From: Mycoplasmopsis lipofaciens ATCC 35015
GTDB lineage: Bacteria; Bacillota_I; Bacilli_A; Mycoplasmatales; Metamycoplasmataceae
Direction: 5' to 3'
DNA: 64,000 nt
Assembly: GCF_000686585.1 (NCBI RefSeq)
Contig: NZ_JMKY01000001.1
Coordinates: forward strand, 1-64,000
Below the pieces are notes generated by a model. The model saw nothing but the letters and a program-made list of their open reading frames with translations. It was not told the DNA's origin and did no database searches. How positions within the stretch are numbered: position 1 is the stretch's first letter; every line of letters starts with the position of its first letter. Shown here piece by piece: positions 46,216 to 58,637 of this stretch. The position numbers and the translations under genes were made by a program.

Positions 46216-47247
46216 ATGCATAAACCACTCATTAGTATTCTTATTCCTTGTTATAATATTGGGAAATTAAATAGGTTTTCATTAAATAGTGTTTTAAAAA
46301 ATAAATCAAAAGATATTGAAATTCTTTTATTAAATGATTATTCAACAGATGATACATTATCAATTTTAAATGCATATAAAGAGTTAGATAAAAGAATAAG
46401 AGTATTTGATTTAAAAGATTATCATGAAAAAGTAGGAATTGGTTTCAATCGAGATTTTTTGATTAGACAAGCACGTGGTAAATATTTTCTTTTTATTGAT
46501 GATGATGATTATATGAAAAAAAATACTATTAAATATATTATTGAAAATTTGAATGATGATTTTGATTTAATGTCTATTAATTATCGAATGAAATTTAATT
46601 TATTTAAAAATATTCTTATAAGCTTGCCTACTGTTCCAAAAAGAAAGTCAGTAAATCATAATTGTCCTAGAGATACATATTTTAAAAACCCTACTTTTCC
46701 TTGAGCAAAAGTTATAAAAAGAGAATACTATTTAAATATATGTAACAAATATAATGCTAAATTCGATCAAAAAATTTATGAAGATATTAGATTTTTGTTC
46801 TTTTTGTTTTTAGATGAGCCTAAATATAAATATTTATCTAAACCGTTGTTTAATTACTGTATTAGAAAAAACTCTCTTTCTACAAAAATTATTAATTATG
46901 AACAAAAAATAGATGCAGTTTATGAAACTTTGGATCAAACAATAATAAAAATTAAAGAATCGAATATTTTAAAAGATGATAGTGAATATTCATTATTAAA
47001 ATTTTGATATACATTATATTTTTATTTTATTGTGGACGGTTGATTAAAATTAGTAAATTTAAAAGAAAAAAGAAGATTTTTAATTTATGCCTCACAAAAA
47101 ATAATTTTATTTAAAGAAAAATATCCTTCATCAGATCCGAGAGATTTGAATCTAATATCAAAAATCATGTATAAAAAAATTAAAAGAGATATTGATAAAA
47201 ATTTTAATAAATTAAAAAATAATAATAAATTGTTAAATAAATATTAA
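46216..47247 (+). CDS. Family 2 glycosyltransferase
   Basis: A 343-residue GT-A fold transferase that moves a sugar from an activated nucleotide donor. The start PLISILIPCYNIGKL, the internal LLNDYSTDDTLSIL and the metal-binding FIDDDDY (near 94-100) define GT2. The second half, with IYEDIRFLFFL and FNYCIRKNSLS, is typical of glycan or glycolipid transferases. Four TGA codons encode Trp. No transmembrane segment is obvious. The ribosome site is TTTAGGAG. It stands alone between tRNA genes. The acceptor, a glycolipid or capsule-like sugar, is unknown. Confidence 0.88.
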
Positions 47248-47327
47248 TTTGTAATTTGTGAACCAAGATGTAAATTTATTTTTTTTAAAAAAATGTAAAA
47301 AATTATTTTATTTATTTTTTTTTATAT

Positions 47328-47333
47328 TATAAT
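47328..47333 (+). promoter_or_regulatory. Promoter -10 box of tRNA Asn-Glu-Val
   Basis: TATAAT 22 nt before tRNA-Asn; the preceding 80 nt are almost pure A/T with nothing else recognisable. Confidence 0.5.
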
Positions 47334-47354
47334 GGTATAGCATATTTACAAATT

Positions 47355-47429
47355 GCCGATTTAGCTCAGCGGTAGAGCAGCTGGCTGTTAACCAGTTGGT
47401 CACAAGTTCAATCCTTGTAATCGGCGCCA
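47355..47429 (+). tRNA. tRNA-Asn (GTT)
   Basis: Anticodon GTT (loop CTGTTAA), acceptor GCCGATT paired to AATCGGC, GCCA encoded. Confidence 0.95.
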
Positions 47430-47436
47430 TATTTAT

Positions 47437-47512
47437 GGTCTGTTGGTGAAGCGGTTAACACACATGGTTTTCATCCATGCACGCACGGGTTCGATTCCCG
47501 TACAGACTACCA
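47437..47512 (+). tRNA. tRNA-Glu (TTC)
   Basis: Anticodon TTC (loop TTTTCAT), acceptor GGTCTGT paired to ACAGACT with a terminal G-T pair, CCA encoded. Confidence 0.94.
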
Positions 47513-47514
47513 TT

Positions 47515-47590
47515 GGAGAATTAGCTCAGTTGGGAGAGCATCGCCCTTACAAGGCGGAGGTCATGGGTTCGAGCCCCTTATTCTCCACCA
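47515..47590 (+). tRNA. tRNA-Val (TAC)
   Basis: Anticodon TAC (loop CTTACAA), acceptor GGAGAAT paired to ATTCTCC, CCA encoded. Confidence 0.95.
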
Positions 47591-47604
47591 TTTGTGTAAA
47601 CATC

Positions 47605-47628
47605 AAAATAGCTTATGCTATTTTTTTA
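47605..47628 (+). terminator. Terminator after tRNA-Val
   Basis: AAAATAGC / GCTATTTT stem with a TTAT loop and T run. Confidence 0.8.
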
Positions 47629-47715
47629 TTTTATAAATTATGTATACTAATTTAAAAATATAAAAATTTTATTTTTAAAAATAAAAAACATTGTATAATG
47701 ATAAAGCAATTTTAG

Positions 47716-47791
<76 letters not shown>

Positions 47792-47855
47792 TATGCTTAA
47801 CTATAGTTAGAAAAGAGTTTCTTTTAGAGGTGCAATTCCTTTTTGTAGCATAAAA

Positions 47856-47940
47856 GCGCGAGTGGTGAAATTGGCAGACACGCTAGATTTAGGCTCTAGT
47901 GCTTTATAGCATGAGGGTTCAAGTCCCTCCCCGCGCACCA
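47856..47940 (+). tRNA. tRNA-Leu (TAG)
   Basis: Class II tRNA with anticodon TAG (loop TTTAGGC), acceptor GCGCGAG facing CCCGCGC with one A-C mismatch at the sixth pair, CCA encoded. Confidence 0.93.
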
Positions 47941-47959
47941 AATGTTTAAAAACACTATT

Positions 47960-47986
47960 AAGTATCCTTTTTTGGATATTTTTTTA
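47960..47986 (+). terminator. Terminator after tRNA-Leu
   Basis: AAGTATCC / GGATATTT stem with a T-rich loop and T run. Confidence 0.75.
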
Positions 47987-48071
47987 TTATTTTTAATATT
48001 TTTTTCCTCTTTTTACATGTTTTTTTACAAAATATAAAAAATATTGTGGAACTTTTAAAAGAGGAGGAAAA

Positions 48072-48665
48072 ATGATTTTATATAGAATTGGCGAAATTGT
48101 TTATAAAAATAATTCGAATTTAATTTTTGAATCACAAGGAGTTGGTTATTCATTAATTGTTGCAGATAATGCGAGATTTGAATCAAAAAGTAAATTAAAA
48201 CTTTATTTATATGAAATAAAAAATGATTATTATCAAGCTACATATGGTTTTAAGGATTTTAAAGAGCGTTTGCTATTTATAGATTTAATATCTTTAAATG
48301 GTGTGGGACCTAAAGTTGCATTTAATATTTTGAATCAAGGTTGAGAAAAAATAGCATTATATATTTCAGAGGGAAATTTTGAAGCATTAATTGAAACACC
48401 ATATTTAAATCCTAAAGTTGCAAGACTAATTATTGCAGAACTACAAGATAAATGAACAAAAATGATTGATGCTAAAAAAACAAAAGAAGCAGTAAAAAAT
48501 ATTGATAAATTTACTGAGGTTAAAACTACATTGAAAATGCTAGGTTTTAAAACAACACAAATTGATAATGCTCTACAAAAAATCAAAGAAAATAATGATG
48601 TTGAAATAATGATTGAAGAAGCTATAAAATTAATGTCACAAAATTATGAGCCTATCACAACTTAG
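48072..48665 (+). CDS. ruvA: Holliday junction helicase subunit RuvA
   Basis: Binds four-way junctions as a tetramer and recruits RuvB. 197 residues. The N-terminal OB fold (MILYRIGEIVYKNNSNLIFE), the first HhH (LISLNGVGPKVAFNIL), the second HhH with LIETPYLNPKVARLIIAEL and a C-terminal three-helix domain (TLKMLGFKTTQIDNAL) are in family order. GAGGAGG precedes the ATG. The 3' end overlaps ruvB by 20 nt. Confidence 0.94.
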
Positions 48666-49620
48666 ACCTTTTAATTTTGATCAATTTATAGGTCAAGATA
48701 AACTAGTTATTACACTTAAAACAATGATTCAAGGTGCAAGATATCGCAAAGAGACGCTAGATCATATTTTATTTTATGGGCCACCGGGAACAGGAAAAAC
48801 TTCCCTAGCAACAATAATAGCTAATGAACTAAAAGTAAAAATTCATTACCTACAAGGTTCTTTAATTGAAAAAAAATCAGATATTTTATCAGTTTTTGCA
48901 AATATTAATAAGGGAGATATTATTTTCATTGATGAAATTCATAGTATTAATAAAAATGTTGAAGAGTTGATTTATAGTGCTATGGAAGATTACAAAATTG
49001 ACTTAATAATAGGTCCAGAAGGAAATTCTAAAGTTATGAGAATGAATTTAAATCCTTTTACAATGATTGGGGCTACAACAAAAATAAATTTATTAAGTCA
49101 GCCTTTAAAAGATAGATTTGGATTTAAAGCGAGAATGAATAATTATTCAGTAAATGATATTGTTAATATCTTAAAAAATAGTGAAAAAGCTTTAAAAATA
49201 AATTCAGAAAAAGATGTAATTTTAACGATTTCTAAATATTCAAAAGGAACACCGAGAGTTGCAAATCATTTACTTAAACGTATATATGATTTTTCGATAT
49301 CTAACAACGAAAAAAATATTAGTATGAAAAGCGTTTGAAAAACATTTAAACATTTAGAATTATATGATCTTGGGTTGGGCAGAGAACATATAGAATATTT
49401 AAAGGTATTGAATGAGACTTTTGAAGATAAATTCGCTTCATTAGATTCCTTAGTTGGGATATTGAACTTTCCAAAAGAAAATTTAATATATGAAATAGAG
49501 CCACTACTTTTATATTTAAAATTAATTTTAAAAGGTCCTAGGGGTAGAAAAATCACAAATGAAGGAATAGATTATTTAATAAAAATTAATATTGAAAATA
49601 ACAAAAATACTATGGATTAA
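48646..49620 (+). CDS. ruvB: Holliday junction branch migration ATPase RuvB
   Basis: A 324-residue AAA+ motor of the RuvAB complex. Walker A GPPGTGKTS is at 45-53, Walker B IIFIDEIH is near 90-97, sensor 1 is MIGATTK and the arginine-finger region is PLKDRFG. A winged-helix C terminus follows (KGPRGRKITNEG). One TGA encodes Trp. The start lies within ruvA in another frame, a standard ruvAB arrangement. Confidence 0.95.
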
Positions 49621-49674
49621 AATATGAGAAATTAATATAAAAATTATAATCATAATATATAATTAAAACTAATT

Positions 49675-52260
49675 ATGTGAGATAAAATAGTAACTTTTTT
49701 TAAAAAAATGTTTAGTCTAACCAATTGAAAAAGATGGGTTATTGCTGCAATAACTATTATTTCAACAATTATTGCAATCGTATTTGGCAGTTTGTTTTAC
49801 ATTTCTAAAAATGTAAACAAATCCGTTGAATATGGTGGTGGTGTTGAATTTTTGGTTGAAATTAAGAAAGAAAATGGCGAAAAAATCGATGATAAATTTG
49901 CAAATACTGTTGCTTCAGCTTTAGACAATCGTTTAACTGGAGGAATTGCGTTTAATGGTACCAATGTTGCTGTTGAAGGTGAAGGAAAAATTAGAATAAC
50001 TAGAAATGGTGATTTAAATGATACTGAACGTAAACAATTTGAAAAAATTATTTCTAGTAAACCATCACTAGTTTTAACAGATCCTAATATGATGCCATTA
50101 TTTGTTAATGGGAAATTTGTTGAAGGTGCAAAAATAGATTATGACAATATTGACAAGTATATACCGCCATTAAAACCAGACGGGGCAACATTTGGTTTCG
50201 GTAATCAACAAAATGGTTCAAATAATTATGCTGTAACTATTGAACTTGCAAATTCGGACGCAGAAATTGAGTGAACAAAAGCTACAAGTTATGTTGTTAA
50301 TCATTCTAAAACTATTTTAATGTGATTGAATTTAGATGATTTAGTAAATAATATTGCAAAAAAAGAACATAAGGCTTGAATTGAATCTGGTGAAAATCCA
50401 TTTAATTTCGTTCATGTCAATAATAAGACGTATGATGAAAAATTAAAAAAACCAAACATTTTAAAAGAGCATGAATTTAATGCAAAAAATTATTTAATTA
50501 GTTTAGCTAGTGTTAATAGACCGTTGAATGGATCTAAATTCAATATAACCGGTAACTTTACAGATACTGAGGCAAAGAAATTAGCTGCGAATATCAATTT
50601 TGGTAGTTCTAAATATGACTTAGTTGTTTTATCATCTAACTATATTTCATCTACTAGAACTGGAGATTCATTTAGAAGTGCATTATTAGCAGGTTTAGTT
50701 GTTTTTAGTTTGATTTCAATTTTTATGATTGTTAATTACGGTTTACTTGGAGCACTAAGCACTATTTCTATTGCTTTATATATATTTCTCACATTATTAA
50801 TGTTTACAGTTTTAAGAGGTGAATATTCACCAATAACAATTGCAGCATTAATTATTGGTATAGGTATTAGTGTTGATGCTAATATAATAACGTTTGAGCG
50901 GCTCAAAAATGAAATTTATAACGGAGAAAAACTTAAAAAATCTATAAAAAATTCTAACAAAATGACTTTGTCATCAATCGTAGATGCTAATTTGACAACA
51001 TTAATTGTTTCATTTATTTTATTTTATTTCGGAACAAGAGTTGTAAGGGGTTTTAGTATTTCTTTAGTTTTTTCAGTTATTTTTACGTTAGTTGTTATGC
51101 TGTTTTTTACTAGAGTTGTAAGTGCCATTATTGTAGGAACTGGTTTTTTTGACAATAGACTTTGATTACTAGGATTACATAAAAATAAAATTAATAATCT
51201 TAAAATGAATTCTAAATATAGAACTTTCGATTATGTAAAACATGCGAAATGATTTATTATGGGTTCCTTATTATTTATTTTTATTTCCATAATAGTATTT
51301 ACTATTTTTGCCTCTATAAATAAGGAATTTTGAGCAGGTTTTAATCGTTCAATGGAATTTCAAGGAGGAATCAATGTTACTATTAGTGGTAATAAGGATT
51401 TAGGCGTTATTCTTGATAAATCAACAGCTGAGAATATTAAAAATTATATAATATCTAATCATGCTAATTTAGGTATTAACAACCCTGAATCTGTAACAAA
51501 TGTTGTATCAATTGATTCAGCTGGAACATCATTTAATGTTGTTATTAAAACTACTCAAGATTTAAATAGCAATATTCAATTAATAAAAAATAATTTACTA
51601 TCATTTAATTCTAATTTATCTATTATAAGTTATGGAATTAGTTCTACAGAAGCAAGAAATTTAGTTAATAATGCATTAACTGCTATTGGGGTTTCTTTCG
51701 TTGGAATTATTTTATATACATTAATAAGATTAAAATGAACATTTTCATTAGCTGCTATTATAGGTTTATTACATGATGTGGCAATGACGATTGGTTTTAT
51801 TGTAATAGCTAGACTCGAGTTATCTCCTATTATAGTAGCAGCAGCATTATCAATTATTGCTTTTTCAATAAACGATACAATTGTTGTTTTTGATAGAATA
51901 AGAGAAACCATAACTAATGATTATCATAATATGATTTTAGACAAAAATAAAATTAAATCGATTGCAAATTCAGCTGTGGTGGAAACAATTAAAAGAAGTA
52001 TATTTACTTCATTAACAACAATTACAACTGTATTAGTTTTATTAAGTTTTGGAAATGCGACTGATCTATCATTTAATATTGTTATGATTTTTGGTTTAGC
52101 TATTGGTGCATATAGTTCAATATTTATTTGTACTTGATTATGAACAAAATTTGAGTTAATTAGACAAAAAGGTATTAAAAAACGTACTGAAAATCATTTT
52201 TGAGATTTACCAGGAGTATCAGAACAAACATTTCAAGGTATTAATGATTTTATAGCTTAA
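49675..52260 (+). CDS. secDF: Fused protein translocase SecDF
   Basis: An 861-residue membrane protein joining SecD and SecF in one chain, an arrangement known in Gram-positives and mollicutes. It uses ion gradients to help late steps of Sec export. The SecD half has a first membrane segment at about 20-42, an external domain, and the motif GIGISVDANIITFERLK near 400. The SecF half repeats this with a membrane segment near 530 and SINDTIVVFDRIRE near 730. Nine or more TGA codons are read as Trp, including codon 2. TATAAT at 49658-49663 is 11 nt before the ATG and there is no Shine-Dalgarno, so the mRNA is probably leaderless. Confidence 0.93.
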
Positions 52261-52263
52261 GAT

Positions 52264-52290
52264 TTGAACACACATTGTGTTCAATTTTTT
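52264..52290 (+). terminator. Terminator after secDF
   Basis: TTGAACACA / TGTGTTCAA stem with a short loop, followed by TTTTTT. Confidence 0.85.
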
Positions 52291-52343
52291 ATATTATTAT
52301 CTATAATTATATATAAATTAAATATGTAGAATGAGGTACAACC

Positions 52344-53177
52344 TTGGAAAAAAATAAAAAATTAAACATTTTATTTATTGGCGATGTTTTTGGAGAACCT
52401 GGAATAAAAATAATTAGAAAGTGAATACCTAAATTAAAAAAGGAATATTTTATAGATGTAGTTATTGCACAAAGTGAAAATGTATCTGGTCGTAAGGGTT
52501 TAACAGAAAATGACTATAAAATAATGAAAAAGGCTGGAGTAGATTTATTCACATTAGGTAATCATGTTTGAGCTAAACCAGAGATTTTTAAAATAATTAA
52601 TAATGGTGATTTGATAAGACCGGCAAATATATCTGAGAGTTATCCTGGCTTAGGAAGTTTAATATATAGAGTTAATTCAAATATTACATTACGCGTAACA
52701 TCATTAATGGGTATAACTTTTAACAAATTGTCTTCACCATGATCTCAAGAATATGCAAATAATTTTTTTGATGTTATTGACAATATTATTAAATATGAAG
52801 AAAAAACGGATTTTCATTTTATTGATTTTCACGGTGAAACAACAAGCGAAAAATATGTGATGGGACTTTATCTAGATGGAAGGGTTGATGGTTTTTGTGG
52901 AACTCATACTCATGTTCAAACTAACGATGGACATGTTTTGCCGAATGGAACTTGTTATATAACTGATGTTGGATCTTGTGGACCATATAATAGTGCTATT
53001 GGAGCTAATTTTGAAGAGGTTTATCGCAAAATGAGATATGGTGATTTTTCTAAATTTCAAGTTTCAGGCAATAAACCACAATTTAATGCAGTTGTTTTAA
53101 AATTAAATTCTTTAGACAAAGAATTAAATGAAATAATAACAATAAATATAGTACCTGAGGTGAAATGAAAAAATTAA
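52344..53177 (+). CDS. ymdB: YmdB-type metallophosphoesterase
   Basis: A 277-residue dinuclear-metal phosphodiesterase; Bacillus YmdB hydrolyses cyclic mononucleotides. Metal-ligand motifs: FIGDVFGEPG at the N terminus, SENVSGRKGL, LGNHVW, DFHGETTSEK and the GTHTHVQTND block. The start is a TTG at 52344 with ATGAGGT upstream; no ATG is available before the essential GD motif. The TGA at 53166 is Trp, so the protein ends four codons later at TAA 53175, overlapping the next gene by 13 nt. Confidence 0.92.
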
Positions 53178-53701
53178 TATTTGTTATAGACATGATCAAT
53201 GGTTTTTGTACTGAAGGCCCATTAGCTTCTAATAGAATCAATAATATTGTTAAATCTATAAAACAATATTTGATAAAAAATATTCAACATGATAATTATT
53301 TTTTGTGTGATGCACATGATAAACTTGATTTAGAAATGAATTCATATCCTATTCATTGTTTAAAAAATAGTTCAGAATCAGAAATTATTGATGAGTTGAA
53401 GCCATATTGTAAAAATAGAATCGATAAAAATACAACAAATAGTTTTTTTGCTTTAGATACAGAAATATATAATGATTATGATGAATTTGAAATTGTTGGT
53501 TGTTGTACCGATATATGTATTTTGCAATTTGTTTTATCTTTAAAGAGCTATTTTAATTTTAAAAATATTGATAAACCTATTATAGTATTTCAGAATTTGG
53601 TAAGTACTTTTGACAGCTTAAGTCATAGTTATGACGAATATCATAGTTTTGCCTTAAAATTGATGAAAAATGCTAATATTGAAATTAGAACTTTTAAATA
53701 A
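53165..53701 (+). CDS. Isochorismatase-family cysteine hydrolase
   Basis: A 178-residue hydrolase of the nicotinamidase/isochorismatase superfamily. The catalytic triad is visible as FVIDMINGFC (Asp9), a Lys in the KNTTNSFFALDT area, and the nucleophile in VGCCTDICILQF. A nicotinamidase (nicotinamide to nicotinate) role would fit NAD salvage, but the metal-site residues were not all located, so the substrate is open. The start lies inside ymdB; a terminator follows. Confidence 0.82.
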   Translation: MKKLIFVIDMINGFCTEGPLASNRINNIVKSIKQYLIKNIQHDNYFLCDAHDKLDLEMNSYPIHCLKNSSESEIIDELKPYCKNRIDKNTTNSFFALDTEIYNDYDEFEIVGCCTDICILQFVLSLKSYFNFKNIDKPIIVFQNLVSTFDSLSHSYDEYHSFALKLMKNANIEIRTFK

Positions 53702-53702
53702 T

Positions 53703-53736
53703 TAAAAAAGACACATAATTTATGTGTCAATTTTTA
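53703..53736. terminator. Bidirectional terminator
   Basis: Perfect stem GACACATAA / TTATGTGTC, A run before and T run after; shared by the hydrolase gene and the convergent M42 peptidase gene. Confidence 0.85.
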
Positions 53737-53751
53737 TTTAAGTATGAAATT

Positions 53752-54837
53752 TTATTTTCTTTTTAATTCTTGTAATTTTTTATCATCAAAAACTTTAATA
53801 AATTCAGTTATTAAATCAATTGCAGCTTGTATATCAATTAACGAACAAACACCAATTGGAGAATGCAAATAACGTTGTGGAATTGATAATGTTATAGTTG
53901 GTACTCCACCTTCTCCATATTGTAATTCAGCTCCGTCAGTTCCTCCACCTTCTGCAATATATTTATAAGCAGGTATTTTGTGTTTTCTAGCTATTTCCAT
54001 TAACATTTCAGTTAATTTCGGATCAGTCAAAACAGCTCTATCTTGAACTAACAATGCAACACCTTTACCTAAAACAGGTGTTCCTTTAATACATCCTGTT
54101 GTATCATGACTAGCTCCTGTATCAATTGCAAAAGCAATATCAGGCTTAATAATTGAAACAGATGTTTTAGCACCTCTAGTTCCAACTTCTTCTTGAACAG
54201 TACCGACTAAAAAAACTTCATTTTTCAAATCTAAATCTTTGATGTTGTTTGCAACAAAATCAATCGCAGTAACTCCGGCTCTATTGTCCATTGCCTTTCC
54301 AGCAATTAAATTATTAGGCATGTCAAGTGATTCACCAGACATATAAATTCTGTCTCCAATTTCAATTCCAAATTCTTCTGCTTCTTTTTTACTCATAAAT
54401 CCACAGTCAACAAATAATTCTTTAGTTTGGGGAACTTGTTGAATTTTTTTGTTTTCCATAATATGAATTGATGTATGACCAAAAATACCATAAATAGTTT
54501 TATTATCTTTATTTGTAACTATTTTAGCTTTTGTACCAATGACAGCCGCAGGTCAAACTCCGCCTACAACAGAAACAAGTAAGTTACCATTTTCTTCAAT
54601 GCTTCTAACTAAATAACCAACTTCATCCATATGAGCCGCTATCATTATTTTTGGAGCGTTTTTTAATGTCGTCTTATTTTTGATAATTAAAGAACCAAAA
54701 TTATCTCTTGAAAATTCTAGTTTTTCACTTTTTGTATTTTTCTTTAATGCATCAACAACGGGTTCTTCATATCTACTCATAGCTTCAATAGACATATATT
54801 CTTTTAATCTTTTAGCTAATTTTTCAAAGTTTTTCAT
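53752..54837 (-). CDS. M42-family metallopeptidase
   Basis: 361 residues. A dinuclear-zinc aminopeptidase of the M42 (glutamyl aminopeptidase / deblocking) family. Motifs in order: MIAAHMDEVGY (zinc His and Asp), GKAMDNRAG, VGTVQEEVGTRGA (catalytic Glu-Glu), FAIDTGASHD and EGGGTDGAELQ; a distal YLHSPIGVCS supplies the last ligand. One TGA is Trp at the junction near 54550. It likely trims peptides for amino-acid supply. Its divergent neighbour is the P-type ATPase. Confidence 0.93.
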
Positions 54838-54928
54838 TTTTTTACCTCTTTTTTATATTTAAATAATGTTTTAATTTCTATATAATTAATTAATTATAAA
54901 CATTTTATATTAAAAAATAGGAGGAAAA

Positions 54929-57628
54929 ATGAAGAAACAAAATAAAAATATTAATAATGATTTAGCAAAACTAAGATTAATTGAAGCTTCTAATTCCTCT
55001 AATCAAGAGTTATTTAAAAAATACAAAACAAGTTCTAAAGGTTTTTTAAATGAAGAGCAAATAAAATTAAATCAGGAAGAGTACGGTTTTAATAAACTCA
55101 TAAAAAAGAAAAATAATACTTTTTTAAAAAGATTTATTGATTCATTTTTTAATCCTTTTTCATCAATTTTAATTATTTTAGCATTGATTTCAATGGTAAC
55201 AGATATCATTTTACCTTGAAAAAATAATGAAAGAGTACAACCATCAACAATGATAATTATCTTAGCAATGGTTATTGTAAGTGGTATTTTGCATATTGTT
55301 GAAGAAACTAGAAGTAGTGCGAGTGCGGAAAAATTAGTCAAGTTAGTTCAAACAACAACAAGAGTTGAACGAAATGGTATTTTTTATGAAATTCCTTTGG
55401 AAGAAGTAGTAGTAGGCGATATTGTCATTTTAGCCGCTGGAGATATAATACCAGCCGATGTAAAAATCATCAGTGCCAAAGATTTGTTTGTAAGTCAAAG
55501 TTCTTTAACTGGCGAAAGTGAATCTATTGAAAAGTATTCTAGTTTAAATAATGCTGAAGTAGATATGAATATCACAGATCGTTCCAATTTAGCATTTATG
55601 GGTTCCAATGTAATTTCGGGCTCAGCAAAAGCTGTTGTTGTTGTTTCGGGAAATGAAACATATTTGGGACAAGTAGCACAAAAAATTAATGAAAAAGCTG
55701 CAAAAACAGATTTTGAAAAAGGCATAAGTTCAATTTCATGACTTTTAATTAAAATCATGATTGTTGTAGTTCCTTTAGTATTTTTGATTATTGGATTTAA
55801 AGATTTAAAAAGTAGTACAAATTGATTAAATGCATTATTATTTGCAATAAGTGTAGCTGTTGGTTTAACTCCTGAAATGTTGCCAATGATTGTTACTAGT
55901 ACTTTAGCCAAAGGTGCTATTTCCATGTCTAAAAAGCAAACTGTTGTAAAAAGTTTAAATTCAATTCAAAATTTTGGAGCTATGGATGTTTTTTGTACTG
56001 ATAAAACAGGTACATTAACATTGGATCAAGTTGTTTTGGAACGCCATTTAGATGTTGATGGACAAGAGGATAGTAATGTCCTAAAATTTGGCTTTTTAAA
56101 TAGTTTTTATCAAACTGGATTAAAAAATCTTTTAGATATTTCAATTATAAATAAAACAGAAGAATTATCTGATACTGAAATTGAATTAAGATCTCTTGAA
56201 GATAAATATATAAAAATTGATGAGATACCTTTTGATTTTCAAAGAAAAATGATGTCTGTTGTTGTAAAAAATGTTCAAGAAAATGAAATTCTTATGATTA
56301 CAAAAGGAGCAGTAGAAGAAGTTTTAAATATTTGTTCTAAAGTTGAATATAAAAATTCAATAATAAATTTAGACAATAAAATGATTAAAACTGTTTTAAA
56401 ACAAGTAGATGCTTTAAATGATCAAGGTATGAGAGTTATTGCTGTAGCTAGAAAACATAATCCTCAGGATGTTGAAAAATTTGGTATTGATGATGAACAA
56501 GATATGATTTTAATTGGCTATTTAGCATTCTTAGATCCACCAAAAGAATCAACTGCTAGCGCAATAGCAAATTTACATAATCATGGTGTTGATGTAAAAA
56601 TTTTAACAGGTGATAATGCAAGAGTTACAAAAGCTATTTGCAATAAAGTAGGAATTCCATCAGATAAAATTATGTTAGGAAAAGATTTGTTAAAAATTTC
56701 AGATAAGGAATTAGAAGAAATTGTTAATAAATATAATATTTATGCAAAATTAAGTCCTGATCAAAAAGCTCGCATAATCAATGCTTTACGTAAAAAAGGT
56801 CATGTTGTTGGCTATATGGGAGATGGTATAAATGATGCACCAGCTATGAAAGCAGCTGATGTGTCTATATCTGTTGATACAGCAGTAGATATTGCAAAAG
56901 AAAGTGCAAATATTATCTTATTAGAAAAAGATTTGAATGTATTAGATGTTGGTATTGTTGAGGGACGTAAAACTTATGCTAATATGAATAAATATATCAA
57001 AATGACAGTAAGTAGTAATTTTGGTAATATCATTAGTATTTTAATAGCAGCTTTAATGCTGCCATTTGTTCCGATGATGGCTGTACAAATTCTATTTTTA
57101 AATTTAATATATGATTTAGCATGCGGCTCTATTCCATGAGATAAAGTGGATAGCGAATTTTTACATAAACCCCACAAATGAAAGACGAAAAGTATTTTAA
57201 AATTTATGATTTGATTTGGACCTATTTCATCAATTGTGGATGTTTTAGCTTTTATTGTTTTAAGATTTGTTTTTATACCAAATTTATATCCATCATTAAG
57301 TGTAGGTGATTTAGAATTTCAAGTTTTATTTCAAACCGGATGATTTATTATTTCAATGTGAACACAAAGTTTAGTTATTCATTTTATTAGAACAGAAAAA
57401 ATTCCTTTTATTCAATCAAGACCTTCTTTTGTACTAGTGTTTTTCTCAATTACTGGTAGCTTATTAGTCACATTAACGCCATATATACCAATTGTTAATT
57501 CAGCTATTAATGTTAAACCACTTCATCCATATTTTTACTTGTTATTAATTTGTTCAATTGTTTTATATATTTCGCTTACTTTAATAATTAAAAAATTTTA
57601 TATTAAGAAATACAAAGAACTTTTATAA
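54929..57628 (+). CDS. mgtA: P-type cation-transporting ATPase (MgtA type)
   Basis: 899 residues. An N-terminal cation-ATPase domain, then membrane pairs. The phosphatase motif LTGES is near 193, the phosphorylation site DKTGTLT near 357, nucleotide-binding KGAVEEVL, and the hinge GDGINDAP near 631. The membrane motif [20 protein letters not shown] (near 312-331) is characteristic of Mg-importing P3B ATPases rather than calcium pumps, so Mg import is the favoured role. About ten TGA codons encode Trp. AGGAGG precedes the ATG. No Mg riboswitch is visible in the roughly 90-nt gap. Confidence 0.9.
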
Positions 57629-57700
57629 ATTAAAATTTCAGTTTTTAAGCTGATTTTTTATTAATGATTGTTTTTAACTTTATTATATATAATATTAGAT

Positions 57701-58615
57701 ATGCTTAAATTAGAAGTTAAATACAAGGAAAGAATTGATAAATATATTTCTGACAATAGTGATTTATCTAGAAATGATGCCAAACAATTAATTTTGCAAA
57801 ATGCCGTTCATTTGAATGATAATATTCCGGTACATAAACCTAATTATATTGTTAGAGAAGGATGAACAATCAATATAATTAAGTTATTAGATAAAGAAAT
57901 GGATATAAAACCTGTCGATATTCCATTAAATATTGTTTATGAAGATAAAGATTTGGTTGTTATCAATAAACCAACAAATTTAGTAGTACATCCAGCACCA
58001 GGTCATATCAATGATACATTAGTAAATGGTTTATTATTTCATTTTAAAACATTGAGCAATGAGAACGGTTTATTAAGACCTGGCATTGTTCATAGAATTG
58101 ATAAAGATACTAGTGGTTTATTGATTGTTGCTAAAAATAATGAAACGCATATTTTGTTATCTGAAATGTTGAAAAAACATGAAATAAAAAGAAGTTATGT
58201 TGCAATTTGCGAAGGCCTTATTGAACACAAAAATTTAAAAATAAATTTACCTATTGAAAGACATCACTCTGATCGTAAACAAATGACAGTTCACAAAAAT
58301 GGCAAAGAGGCAATTACATATGTAAATGTTTTAAAAAGTTTTTATTTAGAAAAAAAACCAATGTCACTAATTCAATGTGATTTAGAAACTGGTCGTACAC
58401 ATCAAATTAGAGTTCATTTATCACACATTAAAAATCCAGTATATGGAGATCCTATATACGGTCATAAAGTTGATGATTATAATCAAAGGCTTCATGCATA
58501 CAAATTGAGTTTTATACATCCAGTTTCTAAAAAAGAAATTATTGTGTATGCCGATGTTCCAAAAGAATTTGATATAGCGGATTATGATTTTTCTCAATTA
58601 ATGAATAATATATAA
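57701..58615 (+). CDS. rluD: Ribosomal large-subunit pseudouridine synthase (RluD family)
   Basis: 304 residues. An N-terminal S4-like RNA-binding domain (RIDKYISDNSDLSRNDAKQLI) precedes the RluA/RluD catalytic domain with HRIDKDTSGLL (131-141, catalytic Asp near 134) and GRTHQIRVHLSHI. Subfamily choice (RluC or RluD) is not certain. The ATG at 57701 is preferred over an upstream in-frame ATG because it is only 7 nt after TATAAT (57688-57693) and starts the S4 domain. No Shine-Dalgarno is present. Confidence 0.92.
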
Positions 58616-58637
58616 TTACAATATTTTAGGAGTAAAT

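Noticed and set aside
54838-54928. Mg-responsive riboswitch (M-box or ykoK type) before the P-type ATPase
   Set aside because: The gap is only about 90 nt of A/T-rich sequence without the needed paired elements.
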